Positions 1-7,318 of a stretch of 64,000 nt of DNA are shown one piece after another. Every line of letters starts with the position of its first letter. Position 1 is the first letter of the stretch. The notes beneath the pieces are model-generated. The model saw only the letters and a list, made by a program, of their open reading frames with translations. It was not told where the DNA came from and did not search any database. The translations under genes and the position numbers were made by a program. Source of the stretch: JAMZMI01 sp964353015 (lineage in GTDB: Bacteria > Bacteroidota > Bacteroidia > Cytophagales > Cyclobacteriaceae); assembly GCA_964353015.1 (NCBI GenBank), contig CAYGUA010000012.1:62001-126000 (forward strand), given 5' to 3'.

Positions 1-215
1 CTAAATCGTTGAAAGTTCAGTTTTACAAGACATTGTTGGAATCAAATGCATCTGAGCAAGGAGCTAGAATGACAGCAATGGGTCAAGCGACTGATAATGC
101 AGGCGAATTGTTGAAGGAATTGAAATTAACTTATAATAGAACTCGTCAAGCAGCAATTACTAAAGAAATTCTTGAAATTGTTGGTGGTGCCGAGGCATTG
201 TCACAAGGTGGTTAA
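1..215 (+). CDS. atpG: ATP synthase F1 gamma subunit, C-terminal part
   Basis: This is the C-terminal end of the gamma (central stalk) subunit of F1 ATP synthase, which couples proton-driven rotation to ATP synthesis at the inner membrane. The visible 70 or so residues contain the conserved C-terminal helix, with EQGARMTAMGQATDNA followed by LTYNRTRQAAITKEI and EI(V)GGAEAL, which is diagnostic for AtpG. The gene begins before the window; the codon phase puts the first full codon at position 3. The end with TAA at 213-215 is intact. The remaining atp genes should lie to the left. Confidence 0.97.
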   Translation, partial: KSLKVQFYKTLLESNASEQGARMTAMGQATDNAGELLKELKLTYNRTRQAAITKEILEIVGGAEALSQGG

Positions 216-226
216 GTTGCCACTAA

Positions 227-1030
227 ATGATTGAGAATTTATATAAATATTTCAGATGGCTCTCATTGGACATTGTCCTGGGAGCCATTGTCTTTTTGGC
301 CTACCTCGAAAAGCATTTCAATCTTTCGATTTCATTCCATATCTATTTTGAATTATCTGCTGCGATTTGGATCATTTATACCACAGATCATTTGATAGAT
401 TCATCAAGAAGCATTGTTTCGGAAAGACGAAAATTTCACAGGAAGAATGCTAATAAGCTCATTGTTGTTGGGTCATGCGTATTGATGCTGGCATTAATCA
501 ATGTTTATTTTTTACCTGAAGATCTTATTCGCAATGGATCCATGCTGGCCGCTGGTTGTGTTGCCTATTTAACTATCGTTTATTACTATAGAAAGCTTTG
601 GTTCAAAGAATTACTTGTGGCCTTTGGATACACCTGCGGTATTTTTCTTTCGCCGTATACTCAGATCAATAATTTTCAAACGATTGACTTCTTACTCGCA
701 TTTCAACTTTTTGTAGTTGCTCTGATCAACCTGATGTTATTCTCCTATTTTGATGCTGAAAATGATAAAAGAGATCAATTTGAGTCGTTAGTTTCAAAAA
801 TAGATTTGAATATTTCCAGAAGGATTATTTATGGCCTCTCTGCATTATCGTCGATAATTTCAGTTTTTGGAATGGTTAATACCCAGCTATTTGGAATATA
901 TTTAGTGTACTTTATCATGACAGGTTTGCTTTTCAGCATGCTTTTCTTACCAGCTTATCTTGAGAAAAATGAAAGATTTCGTGTGATGGGTGATGGTGTG
1001 TTTTTTGTTCCAATAATTTTTATTTGGTGA
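227..1030 (+). CDS. UbiA-like polytopic membrane protein (putative prenyltransferase)
   Basis: A 267-residue protein with about eight hydrophobic membrane-spanning segments. Two acidic motifs sit where UbiA-superfamily aromatic prenyltransferases carry their metal-binding aspartates: TTDHLID near residue 50 and DAENDKRD near residue 177. Both are on the ends of membrane segments. The family joins prenyl chains to aromatic or other acceptors, but the motifs here are degenerate against the standard NxxxDxxxD, so the substrate cannot be named. The gene starts 11 nt after atpG and its stop overlaps the start of the methyltransferase, so the two are translationally coupled. A prenyl transfer followed by methylation is a reasonable inference from this pairing, as in quinone synthesis. 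Confidence 0.55.
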   Translation: MIENLYKYFRWLSLDIVLGAIVFLAYLEKHFNLSISFHIYFELSAAIWIIYTTDHLIDSSRSIVSERRKFHRKNANKLIVVGSCVLMLALINVYFLPEDLIRNGSMLAAGCVAYLTIVYYYRKLWFKELLVAFGYTCGIFLSPYTQINNFQTIDFLLAFQLFVVALINLMLFSYFDAENDKRDQFESLVSKIDLNISRRIIYGLSALSSIISVFGMVNTQLFGIYLVYFIMTGLLFSMLFLPAYLEKNERFRVMGDGVFFVPIIFIW

Positions 1031-1620
1031 ATGAATACGACAACATCGCACCTCATTATGACCGTCTGAAAAAGCTGATTTTTCAGCAAAAGCTGAGTAA
1101 TGCGGCAGCTTTCTATCTTGATCATTTGCATGATGATGATAAGGTTCTCATCTTGGGAGGTGGTTCTGGTGATCTACTTTCCCATTTGCCACAAGACTCA
1201 CAAATCACCTATCTAGATAAGTCGCTTGTAATGCTTGATTTGGCAAAGAAAAATGCAACTTCAAATGTCAACTTCATACATGCCGATTTTTTGAATTATG
1301 AATCTGATCAGAAATATGACTGGATTCTTTGTCCATTTTTTCTAGATGTTTTTAATGAAGATAGTTTGAAGACAGTAATTAGAAAAATGAAATCATTGCT
1401 TTCAAAAAATGGGAAATTGATTGTTACGGATTTCCAAAAGGGGAATTTATTTCAGAATATTTTGGTGAGGGGTATGTATTTGTTCTTTCAAATCACAACC
1501 AGAATACAGACAAAGAAACTCCTTGACTTCCATCAAAATATTGTCGAATTTGGTTTCAGTCAGGAAAAATGTCAGTATTTCACCAACCAATTAATTTTTT
1601 CGCGTATTTATTCAAGTTGA
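1027..1620 (+). CDS. Class I SAM-dependent methyltransferase
   Basis: A small soluble methyltransferase of about 197 residues. Motif I is LILGGGSGDLLSHL near residues 40-53, followed by an acidic loop (YLDKS) for the SAM ribose, the HADFLNY adenine-side motif and a CPFFLDVF post-II segment. I place the start at GTG 1027, which overlaps the TGA of the upstream UbiA-like gene as GTGA, rather than TTG 1024. The overlap indicates translational coupling and a shared substrate or pathway. The N-terminus (NEYDNIAPHYDRLKKLIF) is typical of UbiE-like small-molecule methyltransferases; the acceptor is unknown. Confidence 0.8.
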   Translation: MNEYDNIAPHYDRLKKLIFQQKLSNAAAFYLDHLHDDDKVLILGGGSGDLLSHLPQDSQITYLDKSLVMLDLAKKNATSNVNFIHADFLNYESDQKYDWILCPFFLDVFNEDSLKTVIRKMKSLLSKNGKLIVTDFQKGNLFQNILVRGMYLFFQITTRIQTKKLLDFHQNIVEFGFSQEKCQYFTNQLIFSRIYSS

Positions 1621-1660
1621 GAAACCTTTAATTAATCTCTGTGTCATTAGATCGCAAGTT

Positions 1661-2218
1661 GTGAAAGGAGAAGAAAGAAATATTCATCGTGACCTGATCA
1701 TCAGGAGTCAACAACAGGACGCGTCTGCACAGGCCCAGTTGTACCATTTGTATGCTAAGGCGATGTACAATATCTGCAGGAGGATGATCGGTGATGATGA
1801 GGAAGCGAGAGATTTGCTTCAAGAGTCTTTCATTGATGCCTTTCAGAAATTGCCGTCTTTACGTGAAGTCAGCACCTTTAGTGCATGGATTAAAAGAATT
1901 GTTGTCAATAACTGTATCAATGCAATCAGAAAGCGCAAACTGCTCACTGCGGAGCTAGATGAGAATCTGGATCTGGAAGATGAATATGATGATTTTGAAT
2001 ACACAGAATATAAAGCGGCACAGGTAATGATGGCTATTGAAGCTTTGCCGGATGGCTGCAAAACTGTGCTCAATCTTTATCTTTTTGACGGTTATGATCA
2101 CAAGGAAATAGGTCAGATATTGTCCATTACAGAGTCAGCATCAAAGGCACAATATTGCAAGGCTAAAGCAAGAATTAGAAATATTTTAGACAATAAAGAG
2201 CAACAATATGCGGGATAG
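1661..2218 (+). CDS. RNA polymerase ECF sigma factor
   Basis: A 185-residue sigma-70 family factor of the extracytoplasmic-function group. Region 2 runs from about residue 24 to 75 (LYHLYAKAMYNICRRM, then DDEEARDLLQESFIDAF, the core-binding and -10-recognising helices). Region 4 lies at about 125-175, with LPDGCKTVLNLYLFDGY, HKEIGQILSITESASKAQ and a basic C-terminal helix for -35 binding. The start is GTG 1661; no ATG fits the family start. It is the first gene of a five-gene run, overlaps the next gene by 11 nt, and probably drives its own operon in response to an envelope signal, with the downstream membrane protein as anti-sigma factor. Confidence 0.93.
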   Translation: MKGEERNIHRDLIIRSQQQDASAQAQLYHLYAKAMYNICRRMIGDDEEARDLLQESFIDAFQKLPSLREVSTFSAWIKRIVVNNCINAIRKRKLLTAELDENLDLEDEYDDFEYTEYKAAQVMMAIEALPDGCKTVLNLYLFDGYDHKEIGQILSITESASKAQYCKAKARIRNILDNKEQQYAG

Positions 2219-2720
2219 TCTGAAAGAACATATCGAAACGAAAAGGGAAGAATTTGAGATCTATGATTTCGAGAAAGAAAAATCATGGGAAGCTATTTCA
2301 ACGAAGCTTAATGTAAAATCCACATCCGGTAGGCGCTTGACTTATTGGAAGTATGCAGTCGCTGCTAGTCTCATTCTTGTTACTGGATGGACCGCATTCT
2401 ATTTGGGCCATACAAATGCATCAGTCAACAGTCAAACCAGTGAATGGGTGGAAGTAGAGAACTATTATAGATATGAGATAAATACAAAGCTCTCCCTGGT
2501 AAAAGGTAAAGTAAATGATCCATTGCTTATTTCAGATCTGGAGTCAATTGATGAGGCATTTGAAGACTTGAAAAAGGACTTGCGAGATAATGTGGATAAT
2601 GCTGAAGTAGTAGAGGCGATGATGGAGAACTACCGCCTTAAGTTGAAGATTTTGGAGAAAATATTAAAAGAAATTGATAAAAATGAAAAAGGCAAAGAAA
2701 TACCAGAAGTACGTCTTTAG
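2208..2720 (+). CDS. Putative anti-sigma factor, single-pass membrane protein
   Basis: A 170-residue protein with a cytoplasmic N-terminal part of about 45 residues (KEHIETKREEFEIYDFEKEK, then SWEAISTKL), one transmembrane helix near residues 48-66 (YAVAASLILVTGWTAFYLG) and a charged, helical extracytoplasmic part rich in Glu, Lys and Leu. This layout and its position overlapping the ECF sigma gene by 11 nt are typical of anti-sigma factors in Bacteroidota. No zinc-binding ZAS motif is visible, so it is not a classical RsrA-type anti-sigma factor. The function is inferred from topology and context only. Confidence 0.6.
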   Translation: MRDSLKEHIETKREEFEIYDFEKEKSWEAISTKLNVKSTSGRRLTYWKYAVAASLILVTGWTAFYLGHTNASVNSQTSEWVEVENYYRYEINTKLSLVKGKVNDPLLISDLESIDEAFEDLKKDLRDNVDNAEVVEAMMENYRLKLKILEKILKEIDKNEKGKEIPEVRL

Positions 2721-3819
2721 CCTGCTCTTATTGTGTTTAAGTGTGATCGCTTTTGCACAATCTACCAGGATGGAGAAGCAATTCGACAAGAGCTTCAAGG
2801 CGAGTGAAGGAGGCAGACTCGATATTTACAATAAATATGGAGAAGTGATAGTGCGTGTTTGGAATGAGGATTCTGTTCGCGTCATGGTCAATATTGTTGC
2901 ATCTGGAAAATCAGCAGAGACGGTTCAAAAGAATATGGAACGCATAGATGTTTCATTCCGATCAGTAGGTGATTTAATTACTGTTTCTACAGTTGTGAGT
3001 AAAGGTTCAGGCATGTTTAAAGAGCTGCTTTCTGAAGTTGATGATTATTCTAAATCAATTCTCGGTAGTAATGGTCTGTCAGTGAATTATGAGATTTGGC
3101 TGCCAAGCGACTTCAATCTAAATATTGAAAATAAGTTTGGTAACATATACATGGCTGATCTAGACAGTCGTATTAGCATTGACTTGGCTCACGGAGACCT
3201 GAAAGCCAATAAGCTCAATGGTCAAGTTTCGATCAAACATAGCTTTGGAAAAAATAATATAGACTACATCAACAATGGAACGTTGATTTTCAGAGGTGCT
3301 CAATCCAAGATTCGTGATGCCCATATGCTCAATATTGAAAGTAGCTCATCAGAGATCGAATTGGATAAAATAGATTATGTACAATTAAATAGCAGAAACG
3401 ACAAAATCTATATTGCAGAGGTAGAGGAAATTGTAGGAGATGGGACCTTCTCAGATTTGAGTGCGGATGTATTGATCTCTAGCGCCAATCTAAATTTTAA
3501 TTATGGAGATATTTATTTCACCAGAATCCAAAGAGATTTTAAGTCAATCTCATTGATTGGAAAGTCTGCAGATATCAATATCATTTTGGATCAGGCATCA
3601 TACATCCTGGCCAATATCAGTGCTAATGAAGATAAGATGATTGTACCAAATAGCATGTTTGCCTTACGAAAGGCCATTGATGAAGAAACCACCCTGATCA
3701 ACCTATCGGGATTTGTTGGCAATACACAAAAATCATATGGCGAACTAAACATCAAATCAGAGGGAGGAGAGCTGATCATTGCGATCAAAGAGTTACCCTT
3801 ATTTTCCGACAAACACTAA
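2683..3819 (+). CDS. Secreted DUF4097-like beta-rich protein
   Basis: A protein of about 378 residues with a Sec signal peptide (YVFSLLLLCLSVIAFAQ), then a long repetitive beta-strand body. The start GGRLDIYNKYGEVIVRVWN and later strands such as NLNIENKFGNIYMADLD and ISIDLAHGDLKANKLNGQ resemble the DUF4097/DUF2807 putative adhesin fold, a right-handed beta-solenoid. I chose ATG 2683 over TTG 2674, since it begins the signal peptide with a basic MKKAKKYQK stretch. It overlaps the putative anti-sigma gene by 38 nt. It is probably periplasmic or on the cell surface; whether it senses envelope state for the sigma system or is only a target is unknown. Confidence 0.65.
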   Translation: MKKAKKYQKYVFSLLLLCLSVIAFAQSTRMEKQFDKSFKASEGGRLDIYNKYGEVIVRVWNEDSVRVMVNIVASGKSAETVQKNMERIDVSFRSVGDLITVSTVVSKGSGMFKELLSEVDDYSKSILGSNGLSVNYEIWLPSDFNLNIENKFGNIYMADLDSRISIDLAHGDLKANKLNGQVSIKHSFGKNNIDYINNGTLIFRGAQSKIRDAHMLNIESSSSEIELDKIDYVQLNSRNDKIYIAEVEEIVGDGTFSDLSADVLISSANLNFNYGDIYFTRIQRDFKSISLIGKSADINIILDQASYILANISANEDKMIVPNSMFALRKAIDEETTLINLSGFVGNTQKSYGELNIKSEGGELIIAIKELPLFSDKH

Positions 3820-3821
3820 CG

Positions 3822-4331
3822 ATGAATAGACTTACATTAATTTTTATTTTGTTGCTATTCGCGACATGTGGATTTGCTCAGCAATATGAGCAGTCGGGGG
3901 GTATCCGATTAGGTCATACATCTGGATTGACTTACAAGAAATTTATCCATAAAGAAGAAGCCATTGAACTGCTTTTAAGCGGAAGGAAAAACGGGATGCA
4001 ACTCACGGGATTGTATACTTTTCATCAGCCAATGGAAGTTTCGTTCAATGAAAATTTCTACGTGTATTATGGTTTAGGAGCTCATGTTGGTTATGAAAAA
4101 TACAGCAATTTGCGTCGCATTGCCACATCTTTTGAGCCACCAACTTTCGCTTTCGAAGAGGAAAATTATTTTTTGATGGGTGCTGATGCCTTGTTGGGTG
4201 TGGAATATCGTTGGCTGAGCGTACCAGTTACTGTTGGTATAGACATCAAGCCATATTTTAATTTTATTGGCATGAGATACTCAAGAGTCAGGTTTTGGGA
4301 TACGGCACTTTCTTTTAAATACGTGTTCTAA
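3822..4331 (+). CDS. Small outer-membrane beta-barrel candidate
   Basis: A 169-residue exported protein. The N-terminus LTLIFILLLFATCGFAQ is a Sec signal peptide ending at A-Q. The mature part alternates hydrophobic and polar residues in short strands separated by turns, and it closes with an aromatic last strand (FWDTALSFKYVF) ending in Phe, the usual C-terminal signal for BAM-assembled barrels. With about 150 mature residues it would suit an eight-stranded barrel. It lies 2 nt after the DUF4097-like gene and overlaps the next gene by 1 nt, so it belongs to the sigma-factor operon. Confidence 0.6.
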   Translation: MNRLTLIFILLLFATCGFAQQYEQSGGIRLGHTSGLTYKKFIHKEEAIELLLSGRKNGMQLTGLYTFHQPMEVSFNENFYVYYGLGAHVGYEKYSNLRRIATSFEPPTFAFEEENYFLMGADALLGVEYRWLSVPVTVGIDIKPYFNFIGMRYSRVRFWDTALSFKYVF

Positions 4332-4981
4332 TGTTGAAAAAATATTGCCTAACCTTAATCATATTTATACCCGTCATCCTGTATTCACAAAAATACATGG
4401 ATACACATGACCCTAAAAGTAGTGATGTGAAATCACTACTTGGGAAAGACAATGAATTTGCGGGATTTGGAGGGGTAGATTTGAAAATGTCCCGAATAAA
4501 AGATGACCGTACGTTGCTTATGGGAATGTATGCCGGCACAATCATTAATAGAAATTATCTACTTGGCTTAGCTGGTTATGGAATAGCCAGCACCAATGAT
4601 TTTAAGGGCTCATATCCTGGTAGCACAGTACAGCGTAAGCTTAATCTTCACGGTGGATATGGAGGGGTAATTATCGGGGCGACAATGTTTACGCGAGAAA
4701 TTATTCACCTTAGTTTTCCAATACTTTTGGGAGCGGGCTCGATGGATGTAGTTGATGATAAATTTCTTAATAGCAATACAGCATGGGATGTTACAATAGA
4801 AAAATCCGCATTTTTCGTATTGGAGCCAAGTGCTCAGATTGAAATTAATATCACCAAAAAGTTCAGGATTGCAGGAGGCGTGTCTTACCGATATATCACC
4901 GCTTCAGGGTTTACCAACCTTGAAAATGATGATCTTACAGGGCTTGCATCAACGCTTTCTTTCAGATTTGGGAGATATTAA
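4331..4981 (+). CDS. Outer-membrane beta-barrel candidate
   Basis: A 216-residue exported protein with a signal peptide (KKYCLTLIIFIPVILYSQ). The mature protein carries glycine-rich amphipathic strands (RNYLLGLAGYGIAS, LNLHGGYGGVIIGATMF, FRIAGGVSYRYITASG) and ends ASTLSFRFGRY, a terminal strand with aromatic residues as in outer-membrane barrels. Its ATG overlaps the stop of the preceding barrel gene, making it the last gene of the sigma operon. Its 3' end overlaps the convergent methyltransferase gene by 20 nt, so there is no room for a terminator between them. Confidence 0.6.
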   Translation: MLKKYCLTLIIFIPVILYSQKYMDTHDPKSSDVKSLLGKDNEFAGFGGVDLKMSRIKDDRTLLMGMYAGTIINRNYLLGLAGYGIASTNDFKGSYPGSTVQRKLNLHGGYGGVIIGATMFTREIIHLSFPILLGAGSMDVVDDKFLNSNTAWDVTIEKSAFFVLEPSAQIEINITKKFRIAGGVSYRYITASGFTNLENDDLTGLASTLSFRFGRY

Positions 4982-6158
4982 TTCTGATGCAAGCGCAGTT
5001 TTGGATTTCATTTGAATAATTTCGAAAACCGATCAGGAATTTCTCACCACCATCTTTCAAACCAAATTTCTTCTTGAGTTGCTCTGCCGAAAGCGGATGG
5101 TTTTTTGAGACCACATTTGCCTTTGCGGAGGGAAATAAAGATTTAGCATTTTTTTTATTGGCATCTCCCAAAACCTCAAATATCCTTCCGGGGAAATCCG
5201 GAATCAATTCCTTAGAAGTGTATAAATGTGTATTGACTGCAATTTTTGATAAGCCATAATTATTAGCAATTGACTTGAAGGCTCCAGCCTTTCGAATGGA
5301 GGCGTTTGGCTCATAAAGATATTTTTGGACATCACTAAATGTAATACTGACCTCTTTTTCCCTTTCAAAATCAAATACAAACTCCTCAGTTTTATCGTGC
5401 TGAATATTAATGCAATGGATTTGAGGGATTGATGCGAATTTGAAATCCAATAGGAACAACACTTCTTTACATTCATTGTTCAAGCTGACTACATGCACTT
5501 CCTTCACATGCTTGAGTTGTTTGATTCCATGACTGATGTCTATCATGGGCGCAGCTTTGATCAAAACTTGCTCCGCTTTCTCATGAAATAAATCCATAAG
5601 CTGAGTCACGTCAGGACTACAATCCTGAAATAAGAACACCTTTTTTCTGTCATCATTCCTTCTGGCAGGATCTATAAAAAAGACAGCTTTACCTGTAAAC
5701 CGATTCAAGAAATCTTCAGCAGGTTCATTGATACTTAAAATCTGATTTTCGGATAACAGGGATGCATTGTGTTTGAAAACCTCACTCAACCAGGTATCCA
5801 TTTCTACATGAGTGGACTTTTGGAAATGACTGCTTAAAGCAAGAAGGTCAACACCCATTCCTCCGGTAAGATCTACCAGCTGGTGCCCTTTAAGAAGATT
5901 GGTTTTGTAGGTGGCAGTTTGCTCTGAAGACGACTGCTCGATAGAAAGAGGAGGAGGAAAGACCAGATTTTCACAAGTAAGCCAGTTTGGCAACTTGTCT
6001 TTGGCTTTCCTCCTACTTAATATTTGTTCGGCTGCTTCTTTTTTGTCAATGCCATTCGGTACTTTGCCCAAAAGAATCTGATTGATATCCGCATTTTCAT
6101 GGTCCTTCACAAATTGCGTGAAAGCTGTGGAAGTCAACCTTTCCAGCCTGGCTGACAT
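4962..6158 (-). CDS. THUMP-like domain class I SAM methyltransferase
   Basis: A 398-residue protein. After a helical N-terminal region with QILSRRKAKDKLPNW it has a Rossmann methyltransferase core: motif I VDLTGGMGVDLLALS at about 95-109, an acidic VEMD loop and a motif IV-like FFIDPARRND near 158-168. The C-terminal third, with the NNYGLSKIAVNTHLYTS segment, resembles the THUMP-like domain found in Bacteroidota proteins of this length. The family is thought to act on RNA or protein, but the substrate is not established. It begins 1 nt after the asd stop, so it is in an operon with asd. Confidence 0.8.
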   Translation of the reverse strand: MSARLERLTSTAFTQFVKDHENADINQILLGKVPNGIDKKEAAEQILSRRKAKDKLPNWLTCENLVFPPPLSIEQSSSEQTATYKTNLLKGHQLVDLTGGMGVDLLALSSHFQKSTHVEMDTWLSEVFKHNASLLSENQILSINEPAEDFLNRFTGKAVFFIDPARRNDDRKKVFLFQDCSPDVTQLMDLFHEKAEQVLIKAAPMIDISHGIKQLKHVKEVHVVSLNNECKEVLFLLDFKFASIPQIHCINIQHDKTEEFVFDFEREKEVSITFSDVQKYLYEPNASIRKAGAFKSIANNYGLSKIAVNTHLYTSKELIPDFPGRIFEVLGDANKKNAKSLFPSAKANVVSKNHPLSAEQLKKKFGLKDGGEKFLIGFRNYSNEIQNCACIRINISQI

Positions 6159-7151
6159 TTAATAGACCAGGCTATTCTCCATCAAATATTCAGCTATTTG
6201 AACTGCATTTGTTGCGGCACCTTTTCTTAAGTTGTCTGCCACAATCCACATGTTTACCGTATTTGGCTGTGATTCATCACGTCTTATTCGACCGATGAAA
6301 ACTTCATCCTTGCCGTGAGAATGTAAAGGCATTGGATAAATTTTGTTTTCAGGATCATCTTCGATCACTACGCCAGACACTCCAGCCATCAATTCCGTCA
6401 ATTCCTTGATGTCAAAATCTTTGTTGAATTCAATATTGACTGATTCTGAATGCCCGCCCATAGTTGGGATTCTTACACATGTAGCAGTGACTTTTATGCT
6501 ATCATCACCCATGATTTTTTTGGTCTCGTTGACCATTTTCATTTCCTCCTTGGTGTATCCATTTGGTTGGAATACATCAATGTGAGGAAGGACATTCATG
6601 TCGATTTTATAAGGATATACTTTTTCACCTTCTATACCTGCACGCTCATTCATCATCTGATCCACAGCAGCTTTTCCGGTACCAGTTACTGATTGATAAG
6701 TGGATACAACTATTCTTTTGATGCCATATTTTGCATGAAGAGGTTTAAGTGGAAGTACCATCTGAATCGTAGAACAATTCGGATTAGCTATAATTCTGTC
6801 GTCGATTCTCAACACATCACCATTCACTTCTGGCACGACCAGTTTTTTAGTTGGATCCATTCTCCATGCGGATGAATTGTCAATAACAATGGTTCCCTTT
6901 TCGGCAAATTTTGGTGCCCACTCCAGTGATGTGCTACCGCCAGCTGAAAATAAAGCGATATCTGGAGCCGCTTCTACAGCCTCTTCCAATCCAATCACTG
7001 TATATTCCTTCCCCTTGAAGTTGATCTTTTTACCAGCAGATCTGGCAGATGCTACTAACAATAATTCTTCGAAGTGCACTTCACGCTCTTCAATGACTTT
7101 TAGGATCTCTTGTCCAACCAAGCCGGTTGCTCCAACAACAGCGATTTTCAT
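6159..7151 (-). CDS. asd: Aspartate-semialdehyde dehydrogenase
   Basis: A 330-residue cytoplasmic enzyme that reduces aspartyl-4-phosphate to aspartate semialdehyde with NADPH, the branch point for lysine/diaminopimelate, threonine and methionine. The N-terminal Rossmann motif is AVVGATGLVGQEIL. The catalytic cysteine is Cys126 in IIANPNCST. Substrate-binding residues are in DNSSAWRMD, and the catalytic-loop histidine is probably in PTMGGHSESV. The length is normal for the family. A strong promoter match (TTG-N20-TAACTTTG) lies upstream at 7178-7208, and the methyltransferase gene follows directly. Confidence 0.97.
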   Translation of the reverse strand: MKIAVVGATGLVGQEILKVIEEREVHFEELLLVASARSAGKKINFKGKEYTVIGLEEAVEAAPDIALFSAGGSTSLEWAPKFAEKGTIVIDNSSAWRMDPTKKLVVPEVNGDVLRIDDRIIANPNCSTIQMVLPLKPLHAKYGIKRIVVSTYQSVTGTGKAAVDQMMNERAGIEGEKVYPYKIDMNVLPHIDVFQPNGYTKEEMKMVNETKKIMGDDSIKVTATCVRIPTMGGHSESVNIEFNKDFDIKELTELMAGVSGVVIEDDPENKIYPMPLHSHGKDEVFIGRIRRDESQPNTVNMWIVADNLRKGAATNAVQIAEYLMENSLVY

Positions 7152-7177
7152 TTTGATGATTTTTAAAAAATTGAATG

Positions 7178-7208
7178 CAAAGTTAAAACAGCTTTAAGAT
7201 CATATCAA
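7178..7208 (-). promoter_or_regulatory. asd promoter (-33/-7, Bacteroidota type)
   Basis: On the minus strand, TTG (7208-7206) is followed after exactly 20 nt by TAACTTTG (7185-7178), an exact fit to the TAnnTTTG -7 box used by the Bacteroidota primary sigma factor. The box ends 26 nt upstream of the asd ATG. Confidence 0.65.
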
Positions 7209-7318
7209 CAATTCAGGAGGTCATGATTCCTAAGCTTATTCAAAATATTTTTGTGTTTTGTTAATCAATAACGGAATAATAATTCCTTATTTTTAACGAA
7301 CGGCGAATTTAATATAAG

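Noticed and set aside
6877..7197. 106-residue plus-strand ORF across the start of asd
   Set aside because: It is antisense to the conserved asd N-terminal Rossmann fold and to its promoter, and its Ser/Ala-rich composition is typical of a shadow frame.
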